Part shown: piece by piece, positions 1 through 41,079 of the stretch
Numbering within the stretch: position 1 is the stretch's first letter
How the letters are laid out: each line of letters begins with the position of its first letter
Assembly (NCBI RefSeq): GCF_001613005.1
Contig: NZ_BDBN01000054.1
Location: 1-64,000 of the forward strand
Direction: 5' to 3'
Origin: Nocardia nova NBRC 15556
GTDB lineage: Bacteria > Actinomycetota > Actinomycetes > Mycobacteriales > Mycobacteriaceae
Length of the DNA: 64,000 bases
Made by a program: the position numbers and the translations under genes
Notes under the pieces: generated by a model
Databases searched by the model: none
What the model saw: only the letters and a program-made list of their open reading frames with translations
Told to the model about the DNA's origin: nothing

Positions 1-33984
<33,984 letters not shown>

Positions 33985-34349
33985 GCAGCGCTCCCCGATG
34001 GCACACCGATGCCGACGCTCACCTCATCCGAGCGTGGCGTCCGGCATTCGGGGCTCACTTCGATTGCAATCAGACAAAAATGTTCATAGGACCTATCCGT
34101 CCGTCGGGCCGATCTTGTTACATGGGCCCGACCACACCCACCGGCCACGGATCGGCCTCGTTTCGAGATTCGCTGATGAACACCGAACCAATCTACCGCC
34201 AGGTACCGACAATCAGCCAAGAAGGGCGATAGCGCTCCGACATCACCACTGCACTCCGTTGTCCCCGCCACCTCGACGTTCGATCCGCTGCTGGGAACCT
34301 ACCGGGAATCGCCCGTCTCGAGTGACCGAAATCGCGGTGCGCGAGGGGG
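33985..34349. other. Upstream region of NRPS1 (365 bp)
   Basis: Gap between the cobM stop and the NRPS1 start. It contains the NRPS1 ribosome binding site (GGGGAG, minus strand, 33991-33996), a short palindrome at 34060-34074 and an adjoining A-rich patch (34075-34087). It is less G+C-rich than its surroundings. Short open frames here show no codon bias or recognisable motif, so I see no gene. The NRPS1 promoter should lie here. Confidence 0.6.
34060..34074. promoter_or_regulatory. Palindrome upstream of NRPS1, possible operator
   Basis: Contains the perfect 10-bp palindrome GATTGCAATC. On the minus strand it reads TCTGATTGCAATCGA, about 75 bases upstream of the NRPS1 GTG. It shares TCTGATT-N2-AATC with the perfect palindrome in front of the BTAD regulator (54372-54387), which lies at a similar distance from its start. 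The binding protein is unknown. Confidence 0.4.
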
Positions 34350-35117
34350 TCACGCGCCGGGTCCGGATACCGGGTGCCGCTCCCGTCCGGGGTCGTACAG
34401 ATGGGACTGCGCACAGTCGAGCGCCGGAGTCAGGGCGCGCCCGACCAAGACCACCGCGGCCTGCCGCAGTCCGGCCGCCTCGACCTGGCCGGCGATATCG
34501 GCGAGCGTCCCCCGCAGAATCCGCTGCTGCGGCTGACTGGCCCGGTAGACCACCACGGCCGGGCAATCGGCGCCGTACTCCTGCGCCAGCTCAGCGGCCA
34601 GCTCGCGAATCCGCGTGATCGCCAGATGCAGCACCAGACTGGCCCGGGTCCGCGCGAAATTCGCCAGCGCCTCGGACTCGGGCATCGCGGTCGAGCGCGC
34701 CCGGGTCCGCGTCAGCACCACCGACTGCGCCACCTCCGGCACCGTCAGCTCGCTGCCCAGGACCGCGGCCGCCGCCGCATACGCCGGCACCCCGGGCGTC
34801 ACATCCCAGGAGATACCCAGCCCGTCGAGCCGCCGCGCCTGCTCGGTCAGCGCCGAATAGATCGACGGATCCCCCGAACACAGCCGGGCCACATCCTTAC
34901 CCTCGGCGTCGGCCCGCGCACAGTGCGCGACGATCTCGTCCAGATCCAGCCCCTGGGTATCGATCAACTCCGCCTCCGGCGCGCAATGCGCCAGCACCTC
35001 GGGATCCAGATACGTCCCGGCATACAGGCACACCGGAGATTCCCGTAGCAGCGCCACCGCCCGCAGCGTGAGTAGATCGGCCGCCCCGGGACCCGCTCCG
35101 ATGAAATGCACGGTCAT
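34350..35117 (-). CDS. cobM: Precorrin-4 C11-methyltransferase
   Basis: S-adenosylmethionine-dependent enzyme that methylates C-11 of precorrin-4 in the aerobic cobalamin pathway; cytoplasmic. The 255-aa protein opens with VHFIGAGPGAADLLTLR, the glycine-rich start of the corrin/porphyrin methylase fold, followed by CLYAGTYL and the LCSGDPSIYSAL loop, with length and motifs typical of CobM/CbiF. The start is an ATG with only a weak upstream purine stretch, 36 bases after the Uma2-family gene on the same strand. No other cobalamin gene is in the window and no cobalamin riboswitch is visible, so the rest of the pathway must be elsewhere. It is transcribed toward NRPS1 but appears unrelated to it. 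Confidence 0.93.
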   Translation of the reverse strand: MTVHFIGAGPGAADLLTLRAVALLRESPVCLYAGTYLDPEVLAHCAPEAELIDTQGLDLDEIVAHCARADAEGKDVARLCSGDPSIYSALTEQARRLDGLGISWDVTPGVPAYAAAAAVLGSELTVPEVAQSVVLTRTRARSTAMPESEALANFARTRASLVLHLAITRIRELAAELAQEYGADCPAVVVYRASQPQQRILRGTLADIAGQVEAAGLRQAAVVLVGRALTPALDCAQSHLYDPGRERHPVSGPGA

Positions 35118-35153
35118 GCCCGGAGTCTAGGTGCCCGCCCGATCCCGCAACCC

Positions 35154-35729
35154 TCAGCCCAGCCGCCCGAGCTCGATGGTGAGCGGGCAGGGCGACGTGG
35201 TCCGGAACGTTCCGGTCGCTTCGCCTTCGTCCACATATCCGAGTTCTTCGGTGAGCCGGAATACCAACAGGCTCAGCGGCTCGTTGAGGTCGATGATCCA
35301 GTAGTGCGCGATGCCGGCTTCGGCGTATTCGCTGCGCTTGGTCACCGTATCGGTGCGACGCGAGCCCGGGGAAACGATTTCGACGACGAGCACCGCTTCC
35401 GACGTGCGAAGAATGCCGCCGGAGGTACGGACTCGTTCCAGTTCGGCACGCGTCACGACGATCAGATCCGGTCGCCTGACGGTGGCGGGTTCGTCCCGCG
35501 GGACCAACCCCAGATCGACGTCGACGTCCGGCACGGCCACCAGATCGTCCGGCAGCTGCGCGAACAACTGCATATACAGTTGCGCGCCGGCGATATTGTG
35601 CGCCGGTGTCGGTGACGGCGACACGACGAGTACCCCCTCCTGCAACTCCCAGCGATGCCGGTCGTCTTCGGGGAGCGCCACGAAGTCGGAGAGCGTCAGC
35701 AGCCGTTGCGGATACGAAAAGGCTGTCAC
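35154..35729 (-). CDS. Uma2-family (DUF820) putative endonuclease
   Basis: 191-aa protein of the Uma2/DUF820 family, which has the PD-(D/E)xK nuclease fold. The conserved core is present: RWELQEGVLVVSPSPTPAHN, PDLIVV, VEIVSPGSRRTDTVTKR and YAEAGIAHYWIID. These residues fit the Asp, Glu and Lys of the nuclease active site. The cellular role of the family is poorly known. The GTG start is favoured by an AGGAG five bases upstream. The gene is divergent from the cupin gene across a 323-bp gap. It could be a domesticated mobile-element gene, but nothing around it shows a recent insertion. Confidence 0.85.
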   Translation of the reverse strand: MTAFSYPQRLLTLSDFVALPEDDRHRWELQEGVLVVSPSPTPAHNIAGAQLYMQLFAQLPDDLVAVPDVDVDLGLVPRDEPATVRRPDLIVVTRAELERVRTSGGILRTSEAVLVVEIVSPGSRRTDTVTKRSEYAEAGIAHYWIIDLNEPLSLLVFRLTEELGYVDEGEATGTFRTTSPCPLTIELGRLG

Positions 35730-36052
35730 CTCAGCTCCTCACCTCGTCTTCATGGTCGCCCCATTGTCCCACGGGGTGCATTCGAAACGGTGGAACCGAA
35801 GGATGGTGGTCCTCGCGCCACACACCCACAGTGGAGGTGCGGAGCGAGCAGCTGCGCCGCGCGTCGAACTTGTTGCCGTGCAAGCTTTTTCAACGACGCG
35901 GCCGTCCTGCAGGACGGCGGTGTGCAGTAAGCCCACAGGCGGTCTCGTGCCGTTCGCGGGGACAGCTCCCGCGCTCGATTCGCCGGCTCGCCCGGTGCCA
36001 CGCGGCGTAAGATCATGCCCGGGGTCATCCACAACTCCCGAAGGTGAGCACG
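35730..36052. other. Divergent intergenic region with perfect 18-bp palindrome
   Basis: Region between the divergent Uma2-family and cupin genes. Its main feature is the palindrome at 35901-35918, preceded by a T-run (35886-35890). Open frames across it look random and none has a convincing ribosome binding site. It should hold both promoters. Confidence 0.5.
35901..35918. promoter_or_regulatory. Perfect 18-bp palindrome GCCGTCCTGCAGGACGGC
   Basis: The 18 bases equal their own reverse complement. As RNA this would fold as a 7-bp stem with a TGCA loop; as DNA it could be an operator. It lies about 135 bp before the cupin start and 170 bp before the Uma2-family start. No T-run follows it on either strand, so a terminator is less likely. 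Confidence 0.45.
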
Positions 36053-36724
36053 ATGACGAAATTCGTTCAGACCATCGAGTTCAAGACCTCGCAGCTCGAC
36101 GAGTTCAATCGCACGCTGGATCGGTGGCTGACGGCTACCGAGGGCACGCGCTCGGCGACGCACAGTATGGAAACCCGGGACCGCGACCATCCGGACACCT
36201 ACCTGCAGATCGTGGAATTCCCCTCCTACGAGCAGGCCATGGCGAATTCCGCGCTGCCCGAGACGACCGGCTTCGCCGAAACCCTCGCCGCACTGTGCGA
36301 CGAGCCGGCGGTCTTCCGCAATCTGGATCTGGTGCGTGAGGACGATATGGGGACGCCGGATGCGTCCCTGCTGGTGAAGAACTTCGACTCGGCCGACGAG
36401 ACGCGGGAATTCGAATCCGGCAGCGGGCGCCTCGAGGTCGTGCAGGCACCCTCCGGCGCAGTCGGCCGGGCCGTCTTCGAGCCGGGCTGGCGCTGGTCCA
36501 CGCACGTCAAGCCGATCGCCGGAACCGACAGCTGCCAGGTCTCCCACATCGGCTACTGCATCTCGGGGCGGATGCACATCCGGATGGACGACGGCACCGA
36601 GTGCGAGGTCGGCCCGGGAGATTTCATGCAGTGCCCGCCCGGCCACGACGCCTGGACCGTGGGCGAGGAAGCCTGCGTACTGGTCGACTGGGCGGCGGCC
36701 GCCGAATACGCCCGGCGGCGCTGA
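36053..36724 (+). CDS. Cupin-domain protein with N-terminal dimeric alpha/beta-barrel region
   Basis: About 223 aa. The N-terminal ~95 residues (FVQTIEFKTSQLDEFN, LQIVEFPSYEQAM) look like an ABM/EthD-type dimeric alpha/beta barrel. The C-terminal half is a cupin: FEPGWRWSTHVKPI, then HIGYCISGRMHIRMDDGTE, then VGPGDFMQCPPGHDAW. A His in the first motif and the PPGHDAW end could bind a metal, but the usual first-motif histidines are only partly present. I chose ATG 36053 because AAGGTGAG sits six bases in front of it; an in-frame GTG at 36044 would add three residues. The substrate is unknown, and a stress or small-molecule-binding role is only a guess. Confidence 0.8.
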   Translation: MTKFVQTIEFKTSQLDEFNRTLDRWLTATEGTRSATHSMETRDRDHPDTYLQIVEFPSYEQAMANSALPETTGFAETLAALCDEPAVFRNLDLVREDDMGTPDASLLVKNFDSADETREFESGSGRLEVVQAPSGAVGRAVFEPGWRWSTHVKPIAGTDSCQVSHIGYCISGRMHIRMDDGTECEVGPGDFMQCPPGHDAWTVGEEACVLVDWAAAAEYARRR

Positions 36725-36744
36725 GTTCTCCCGGCCCCCGGCCG

Positions 36745-37170
36745 CTATCCGGTCATGTTCAGCCCACCGAGGATCTTGTCCGGGCGTACCCGCACGACCA
36801 GCTCACCGGGGACGGCGTTGCGGGTGCCGAATTCCTCGGCGCGGTCCGGGCCCATGTACCGCGCGGCGATGGCGGTCGCGGTGCGCAGGAGTTCGGCAGG
36901 GTCCTCGGAGAGGGTAGCGACGCCCTGCACCTGGAAATAGGCGTACGGCGGTTCGTCCAGGTCCACGCAGAGGGCGACGCGGGGGTCGCGAGCCAGCGCC
37001 TTGCCCTTGGCGGTGGTTTTGCCGGTGTTGAAGACCAGGTCGTCGCCGTCGAGGATGAACCACACCGGATTGACGATCGGGCGGCCGTCGGAGGCGACCA
37101 GAGCCAGTTTGCCGGTACGGGTTCCGGCGGCGAGGAACTCCCGCACTTCGGGATCGGTAATGGAAGGCAT
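36745..37170 (-). CDS. PPOX-class F420/FMN-dependent oxidoreductase
   Basis: 141-aa protein of the pyridoxamine-5'-phosphate-oxidase-like split-barrel family, many actinobacterial members of which use cofactor F420. Diagnostic stretches are KLALVASDGRPIVNPVWFIL, DDLVFNTGKTTAKGKALARD, PRVALCVDLDEPPYAYFQVQ and the C-terminal LVVRVRPDKI. Length and motif order fit family members annotated as F420-dependent biliverdin or quinone reductases; the real substrate cannot be read from sequence. It is transcribed toward the cupin gene (convergent, 20-bp gap) and stands alone, separated by 85 bp from the response regulator gene. Confidence 0.88.
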   Translation of the reverse strand: MPSITDPEVREFLAAGTRTGKLALVASDGRPIVNPVWFILDGDDLVFNTGKTTAKGKALARDPRVALCVDLDEPPYAYFQVQGVATLSEDPAELLRTATAIAARYMGPDRAEEFGTRNAVPGELVVRVRPDKILGGLNMTG

Positions 37171-37218
37171 GAGCTCACCCTAGGAAGCGGCGGCGTGTGC
37201 GCGGGCCCCGACACGCAC

Positions 37219-37233
37219 CGGCCGACACGGCCG
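37219..37233 (-). terminator. Short hairpin downstream of the response regulator gene
   Basis: CGGCC-gacac-GGCCG stem-loop beginning about 23 bases past the response regulator stop codon on the minus strand. The stem is only 5 bp and no T-run follows, so it is a weak candidate for the end of the two-component operon. Confidence 0.3.
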
Positions 37234-37255
37234 CGATCAGCGAGCCCCGCACGGT

Positions 37256-37873
37256 TCAGATGGCCCCGCGCTCGCGCGCTCGCGCCACCGCCGACGTCCG
37301 CGATTTCACGCCCAGCTTCGAATAGATGTGCACCAGATGGGATTTCACCGTCGTCTCGCTGAGGAACAGGTGTTTGCCGATATCGCGGTTGGAATGACCG
37401 TCGGCGACCAGGCGCAGCACCTCGATCTCGCGGGCGCTCAGGGTGGTGTCCGGTTTGCGGACGCGGGTCATCAGTTTGGAAGCGACCGAGGGCGAGAGCA
37501 CGCTCTCCCCCGCCGCCGCGGCGCGCACGGCGGCGAGGAGTTCGGGCGGCGGGGTGTCCTTGAGGATGTAACCGCAGGCACCCGCCTCGATGGCGCCGAG
37601 GATATCGGCGTCGGTGTCGTAGTTGGTCACGACCAGGACGTTCGGCGGATCGGGCAGGGCGCGTAGGGCCAGGGTCGCGTCCACCCCGGATTTGCCGGGA
37701 CCGAAGCGCAGATCCATCAGCACCAGATCGACGTGCGTGGTGGCGCAGAAGGCCACGGCCTCCTCGGCGGTGGCGGCCTCCCCGACCACCGTGATGTCCT
37801 CGCCGGAATCCAGCAGGGCCCGCAATCCGGCGCGGACGATGGCGTGGTCGTCGGCCAGCAGGAGACGGATCAC
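37256..37873 (-). CDS. NarL/FixJ-family response regulator
   Basis: 205 aa. The receiver domain (1-120) has the acidic pair in LLLADDH, the phosphorylation site Asp54 in VLMDLRFGPG, the VVTNYD switch region and the Lys of YILKDTP. The C-terminal LuxR-type helix-turn-helix has LSAREIEVLRLVADGHSNRDI, here split as LSAREIEVLRLV and HSNRDIGKHLF, with TTVKSHLVHIYSKL as recognition helix. The gene overlaps the 3' end of the histidine kinase by four bases (ATGA), so the two are co-translated. It probably controls the divergent ABC transporter genes, as such pairs often do; that link is inference. Confidence 0.95.
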   Translation of the reverse strand: MIRLLLADDHAIVRAGLRALLDSGEDITVVGEAATAEEAVAFCATTHVDLVLMDLRFGPGKSGVDATLALRALPDPPNVLVVTNYDTDADILGAIEAGACGYILKDTPPPELLAAVRAAAAGESVLSPSVASKLMTRVRKPDTTLSAREIEVLRLVADGHSNRDIGKHLFLSETTVKSHLVHIYSKLGVKSRTSAVARARERGAI

Positions 37874-39069
37874 GGCAGCTCCTCCCGCGAGATGAGCTCG
37901 GCCGCAGCGGTTTCCGAGTCGTGCAGCGGAAACGACACGGTGACGGCGGTATGCCCCGGCTCGGATTCGACGTCCATGACACCACCCTGCTGTTCGACGC
38001 GGCTGCGCATGGCGTTGAGGCCGAAGGTGCCGCCGCCGAAGACCGCTGGATCGATACCGACGCCGTCGTCGACCACATCGAGATGGACGGCGTCGTCACC
38101 GTAGGTGAGCGTGATCCGCATCCGATCGGCGTGCGCGTGCCGGACCACATTCGACACCGCGCCCTGCGCCACCCGCACCAGCGCGGCCTCGACGGGCATC
38201 GGCAGCCGCATCGGCGTCCCCTCGACCACCGTGCGGGCGCTCAGCCCGGGGCCCTCGGCGCGCCGGGCGATCCGCTCGAGCGCATCACTCAGCGATTGCC
38301 CCTCGAGCACCGCCGGGGTGAGGTCGCCGATCAACTGCCGGGTCTCGACCAGATTGTCCGCGGCGGTCTCGCGGGCGAGCCGGATCTGTTGCAGCGCGGG
38401 ATGATCCGGTGCGTCGCGTTCGGCGGCATGCAGCAGCATCTGGATGCTGGACAACCCCTGGGCGACGGTGTCGTGGATCTCCTGCGCGAGCCGTTCACGT
38501 TCGGCGAGTTTGCCGGCGGTGCGTTCGCGTTCGGCGAGAGTGGCACGGGTGGAGAGCAATTCGTCGATCAGCTGCTGGCGATCGGCCGCCTCGCGGAACA
38601 GCGCCCGATAGCCCAGGCCGATCGCGATCGCCACGATCGCGCCCAGGACCGGCCCGGCGATTCCGGGAACCGTCCACCCCTCGTGCAACCCCCAGCCGAC
38701 CACCGAGACGATCGTGGCAGCGACGACCGCGGCCAGTCCCCACAGTCGCGGCAGCAGATGCAGATACAGGAAGAACAGTCCGAACACCAGGTAGACGGCC
38801 TCCGGAACCAGCACGATCAACGCCAGCCACAGCGCCGTGAGCCCGCCCAGCCACACCCGCGCGGCGACCGGACGCCCGCGCAGCAGCCCACCCGCGAAAT
38901 AGACGAGCAGGAACAGCGCCGCGAGCACGATCACCGCGACGGTGGGCCGGGGGCCGTCGTCACCGGGCACGGCCGCGCGCACCATCACCACGACCACCAG
39001 CGCCGTCATCAACACATGGAGTCCGACCTGCAGTGCGGCGAAGACGGGGGTGAGGGGAGAGCGGTGCAC
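37870..39069 (-). CDS. Sensor histidine kinase (HisKA_3 type)
   Basis: 399 aa. Residues 1-155 contain five to six hydrophobic segments (around 15-32, 43-60, 73-106, 111-125, 140-154) with very short loops, so the sensor is intramembrane, as in LiaS/DesK-like kinases. The dimerization domain has the phospho-acceptor His199 in AQEIHDTVAQGLSSIQ. The ATPase domain has the N-box VSNVVRHAHA, the G1 box DDGVGID and the G2 region FGGGTFGLNAM. The assigned start is a GTG without an obvious ribosome binding site, so the N-terminus is uncertain. It pairs with the overlapping response regulator and is divergent from the FtsX-like permease gene. Confidence 0.94.
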   Translation of the reverse strand: MHRSPLTPVFAALQVGLHVLMTALVVVVMVRAAVPGDDGPRPTVAVIVLAALFLLVYFAGGLLRGRPVAARVWLGGLTALWLALIVLVPEAVYLVFGLFFLYLHLLPRLWGLAAVVAATIVSVVGWGLHEGWTVPGIAGPVLGAIVAIAIGLGYRALFREAADRQQLIDELLSTRATLAERERTAGKLAERERLAQEIHDTVAQGLSSIQMLLHAAERDAPDHPALQQIRLARETAADNLVETRQLIGDLTPAVLEGQSLSDALERIARRAEGPGLSARTVVEGTPMRLPMPVEAALVRVAQGAVSNVVRHAHADRMRITLTYGDDAVHLDVVDDGVGIDPAVFGGGTFGLNAMRSRVEQQGGVMDVESEPGHTAVTVSFPLHDSETAAAELISREELP

Positions 39070-39198
39070 GCTGCCAGCTTATGCGCGGTTACCGGGGCGG
39101 CATCCATCGAAAGGTGGATTCGGCACCCCATCGTCGGGCGGTCGCGAAGTGTCCGCGCAGGCGATGTCCACCGGCGGATTCATCGCGAAGGTGGAGAT

Positions 39199-40248
39199 AT
39201 GTTCGTCGCACTGAGAGATCTGCGGGCCGCCCGCGGCCGATTCCTGCTCATCACCCTGGTCGTCACCATGGTGGCCCTGCTGGTGAGCTTTCTGAGCGGA
39301 CTCACGGCCGGCCTGGCGCATCAGAATATTTCCGCACTCGAGCGGCTGGCCGGCGGCAGCGTCGTATTCGCCGATACCGGCGCCGATCCGTCCTTCGATT
39401 CCTCGGCGCTGACCAGCGAACAGGTCGAGCGCTGGCAGCGAGCCGGAGGAAGCGTCGATCCGGTCGGCATCAGCCGTAGCCAGGCCGTCCGGGAGGGATC
39501 CGCACCGGCCCAGGTGGCGATATTCGGCGTCGACGGCAAGGCGTTCGGCAACGAGGTGGCTACCGGCCCCGGCGCCGTCGTGCTGAGTCAGGCCGCCGCC
39601 GAAGACCTCTCGGCCGGCGCCGGTGATCGCGTGTCGATCGGCGGCGGTACCTTCACGGTCGCGGCAGTCGGCGACGACGACTGGTACGCGCACACCCCGG
39701 TGGTCTGGACGACGCTGTCCGACTGGCAGCAACTCGATCCGCGCGGCGGGGCCGCCACGATTCTGGTCGCCTCCGGGGTGCCCGATACCGGTGCGGTGAA
39801 CAGCGCCGCGCACACCCGCACGACGAGTGTCGACGGCGCATTGCGGGCGATCGGGTCGTATCGGGCCGAGAACGGTTCGCTCACGCTGATGACCGTGATG
39901 CTGTTCGTGATCTCCGCCCTGGTGATCGGTGCCTTCTTCACCGTCTGGACCATCCAGCGCACCGCGGATATCGCGACGCTGAAAGCGCTGGGCGCCACCA
40001 CGACCGCACTGGTTCGCGACGCCCTGGGCCAGGCGCTGATCGTGCTGCTCCTCGGCGTCGGCGTCGGTGTCGGGGTGACCGCACTGGCCGGGGCGTTCAT
40101 CGGCGGGGCGGTGCCGTTCGTGCTCAGCGCGGCCACGACCGTGGTGCCCGCACTCGCCCTGATCGGGCTCGGGCTGCTCGGCGCCGTGTTCGCCCTACGC
40201 TTCCTGGCCACCACCGACCCGCTCACCGCGCTCAACCAATCTCGCTGA
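39199..40248 (+). CDS. FtsX/MacB-like ABC transporter permease
   Basis: 349-aa integral membrane protein with the FtsX-family layout: one membrane segment near residues 18-40, an extracytoplasmic domain of about 200 residues, then three membrane segments in the C-terminal third (around 245-265, 283-312 and 318-340). The family motif region LKALGATTTALVRDALGQAL precedes the third segment. The ATG at 39199 is chosen because of GAAGGTGGAG just upstream; the frame is open far upstream, but that part overlaps the kinase gene antisense and is not coding. With the ATPase gene 25 bp downstream it forms a small transporter, probably for peptide or lipid extrusion. Its position opposite a LiaS-type pair suggests a response to cell-envelope stress or peptide antibiotics. 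Confidence 0.88.
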   Translation: MFVALRDLRAARGRFLLITLVVTMVALLVSFLSGLTAGLAHQNISALERLAGGSVVFADTGADPSFDSSALTSEQVERWQRAGGSVDPVGISRSQAVREGSAPAQVAIFGVDGKAFGNEVATGPGAVVLSQAAAEDLSAGAGDRVSIGGGTFTVAAVGDDDWYAHTPVVWTTLSDWQQLDPRGGAATILVASGVPDTGAVNSAAHTRTTSVDGALRAIGSYRAENGSLTLMTVMLFVISALVIGAFFTVWTIQRTADIATLKALGATTTALVRDALGQALIVLLLGVGVGVGVTALAGAFIGGAVPFVLSAATTVVPALALIGLGLLGAVFALRFLATTDPLTALNQSR

Positions 40249-40273
40249 TTCGATTACCGCACAGGAGCTTTCG

Positions 40274-41002
40274 ATGACCACCACCCTGACCGTCTCCGAT
40301 CTCACCCTCACCTTCCCCGACGGCGCCGGCCGCATCACCGCCCTCGACAAGGTGTCATTGACCGTGCGCGGCGGCGAGATCGCGGCCATCACCGGTCCGT
40401 CGGGATCGGGCAAATCGAGTCTGCTGGCCACGGTGTCGACATTGGTCCGCCCGGATTCGGGCCGGATCCTGCTCGATACCGACGACGGCAGCGTCGACCT
40501 CGCCCGAGCGTCCCGGCGCGAGGCCACCACCCTGCGCCGCGAACGCATCGGGATCGTCTTCCAGCAGCCCAACCTCATCCCCGCCCTCACCGCGGTCGAA
40601 CAACTCGAGGTGATGCAGCACCTGGGTGGCCACACCGTCGTCTCACCGCGCCTGCGACGCCGAACCAGGGACAAGGCGATGGATCTGCTCGACGCGGTGG
40701 GGCTGCGCGGCCACGAGAAGAAGCGCCCGGCTCAGCTGTCCGGCGGTCAACGGCAACGCGTCGACATCGCCCGCGCGCTCATGCACGACCCCGCCCTGCT
40801 GGTCGTCGACGAGCCCACCAGCGCCCTCGACCAGGAACGCGGGGCCGCCGTCATCGACCTGATTCTCGGGGTCGTCCACACCCACGCCGCCGCCACCCTG
40901 CTGGTGACCCACGACCGCACCCACCTGCACCGCATGAACGCGGTCTACCGCATGGTCGACGGCCGGTTGTCGATGGAGGAGGCCGGAGAGCTCGCCGCCT
41001 GA
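40274..41002 (+). CDS. ABC transporter ATP-binding protein (LolD/MacB type)
   Basis: 242-aa ATPase partner of the preceding FtsX-like permease. Walker A is GPSGSGKSS (residues 41-49), the Q-loop is FQQPNLIPALTAVEQL (from about 96), the signature is LSGGQRQRV (from 155) and Walker B is ALLVVDEPTSALD (from about 174), with the H-loop in TLLVTHDRTHLHR. All catalytic residues are present. The QQPNLIP and LTAVEQL features are typical of LolD/MacB ATPases that energise FtsX-type permeases. The ATG has AGGAG seven bases upstream. The gene ends convergently with the acetoacetyl-CoA synthetase gene. Confidence 0.95.
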   Translation: MTTTLTVSDLTLTFPDGAGRITALDKVSLTVRGGEIAAITGPSGSGKSSLLATVSTLVRPDSGRILLDTDDGSVDLARASRREATTLRRERIGIVFQQPNLIPALTAVEQLEVMQHLGGHTVVSPRLRRRTRDKAMDLLDAVGLRGHEKKRPAQLSGGQRQRVDIARALMHDPALLVVDEPTSALDQERGAAVIDLILGVVHTHAAATLLVTHDRTHLHRMNAVYRMVDGRLSMEEAGELAA

Positions 41003-41046
41003 TCACCCGCGGCCCGGATGCGGTGTGCCGCGCGTACCGGCGGCCA

Positions 41047-41078
41047 CCGAGCGGCAGCGCACCGCTTCCGCGGCTCGG
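41047..41078. terminator. Possible bidirectional terminator hairpin
   Basis: CCGAGC at 41047-41052 pairs with GCTCGG at 41073-41078 across a G+C-rich loop that can itself pair. It lies in the 77-bp gap between two convergent genes, where a shared terminator is expected. There is no T-run. Confidence 0.3.
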
Positions 41079-41079
41079 C

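Noticed and set aside
37921-39198. 5' extension of the FtsX-like gene to a 775-codon frame
   Set aside because: The extension is antisense to the histidine kinase; the ribosome binding site and first membrane segment place the start at 39199.
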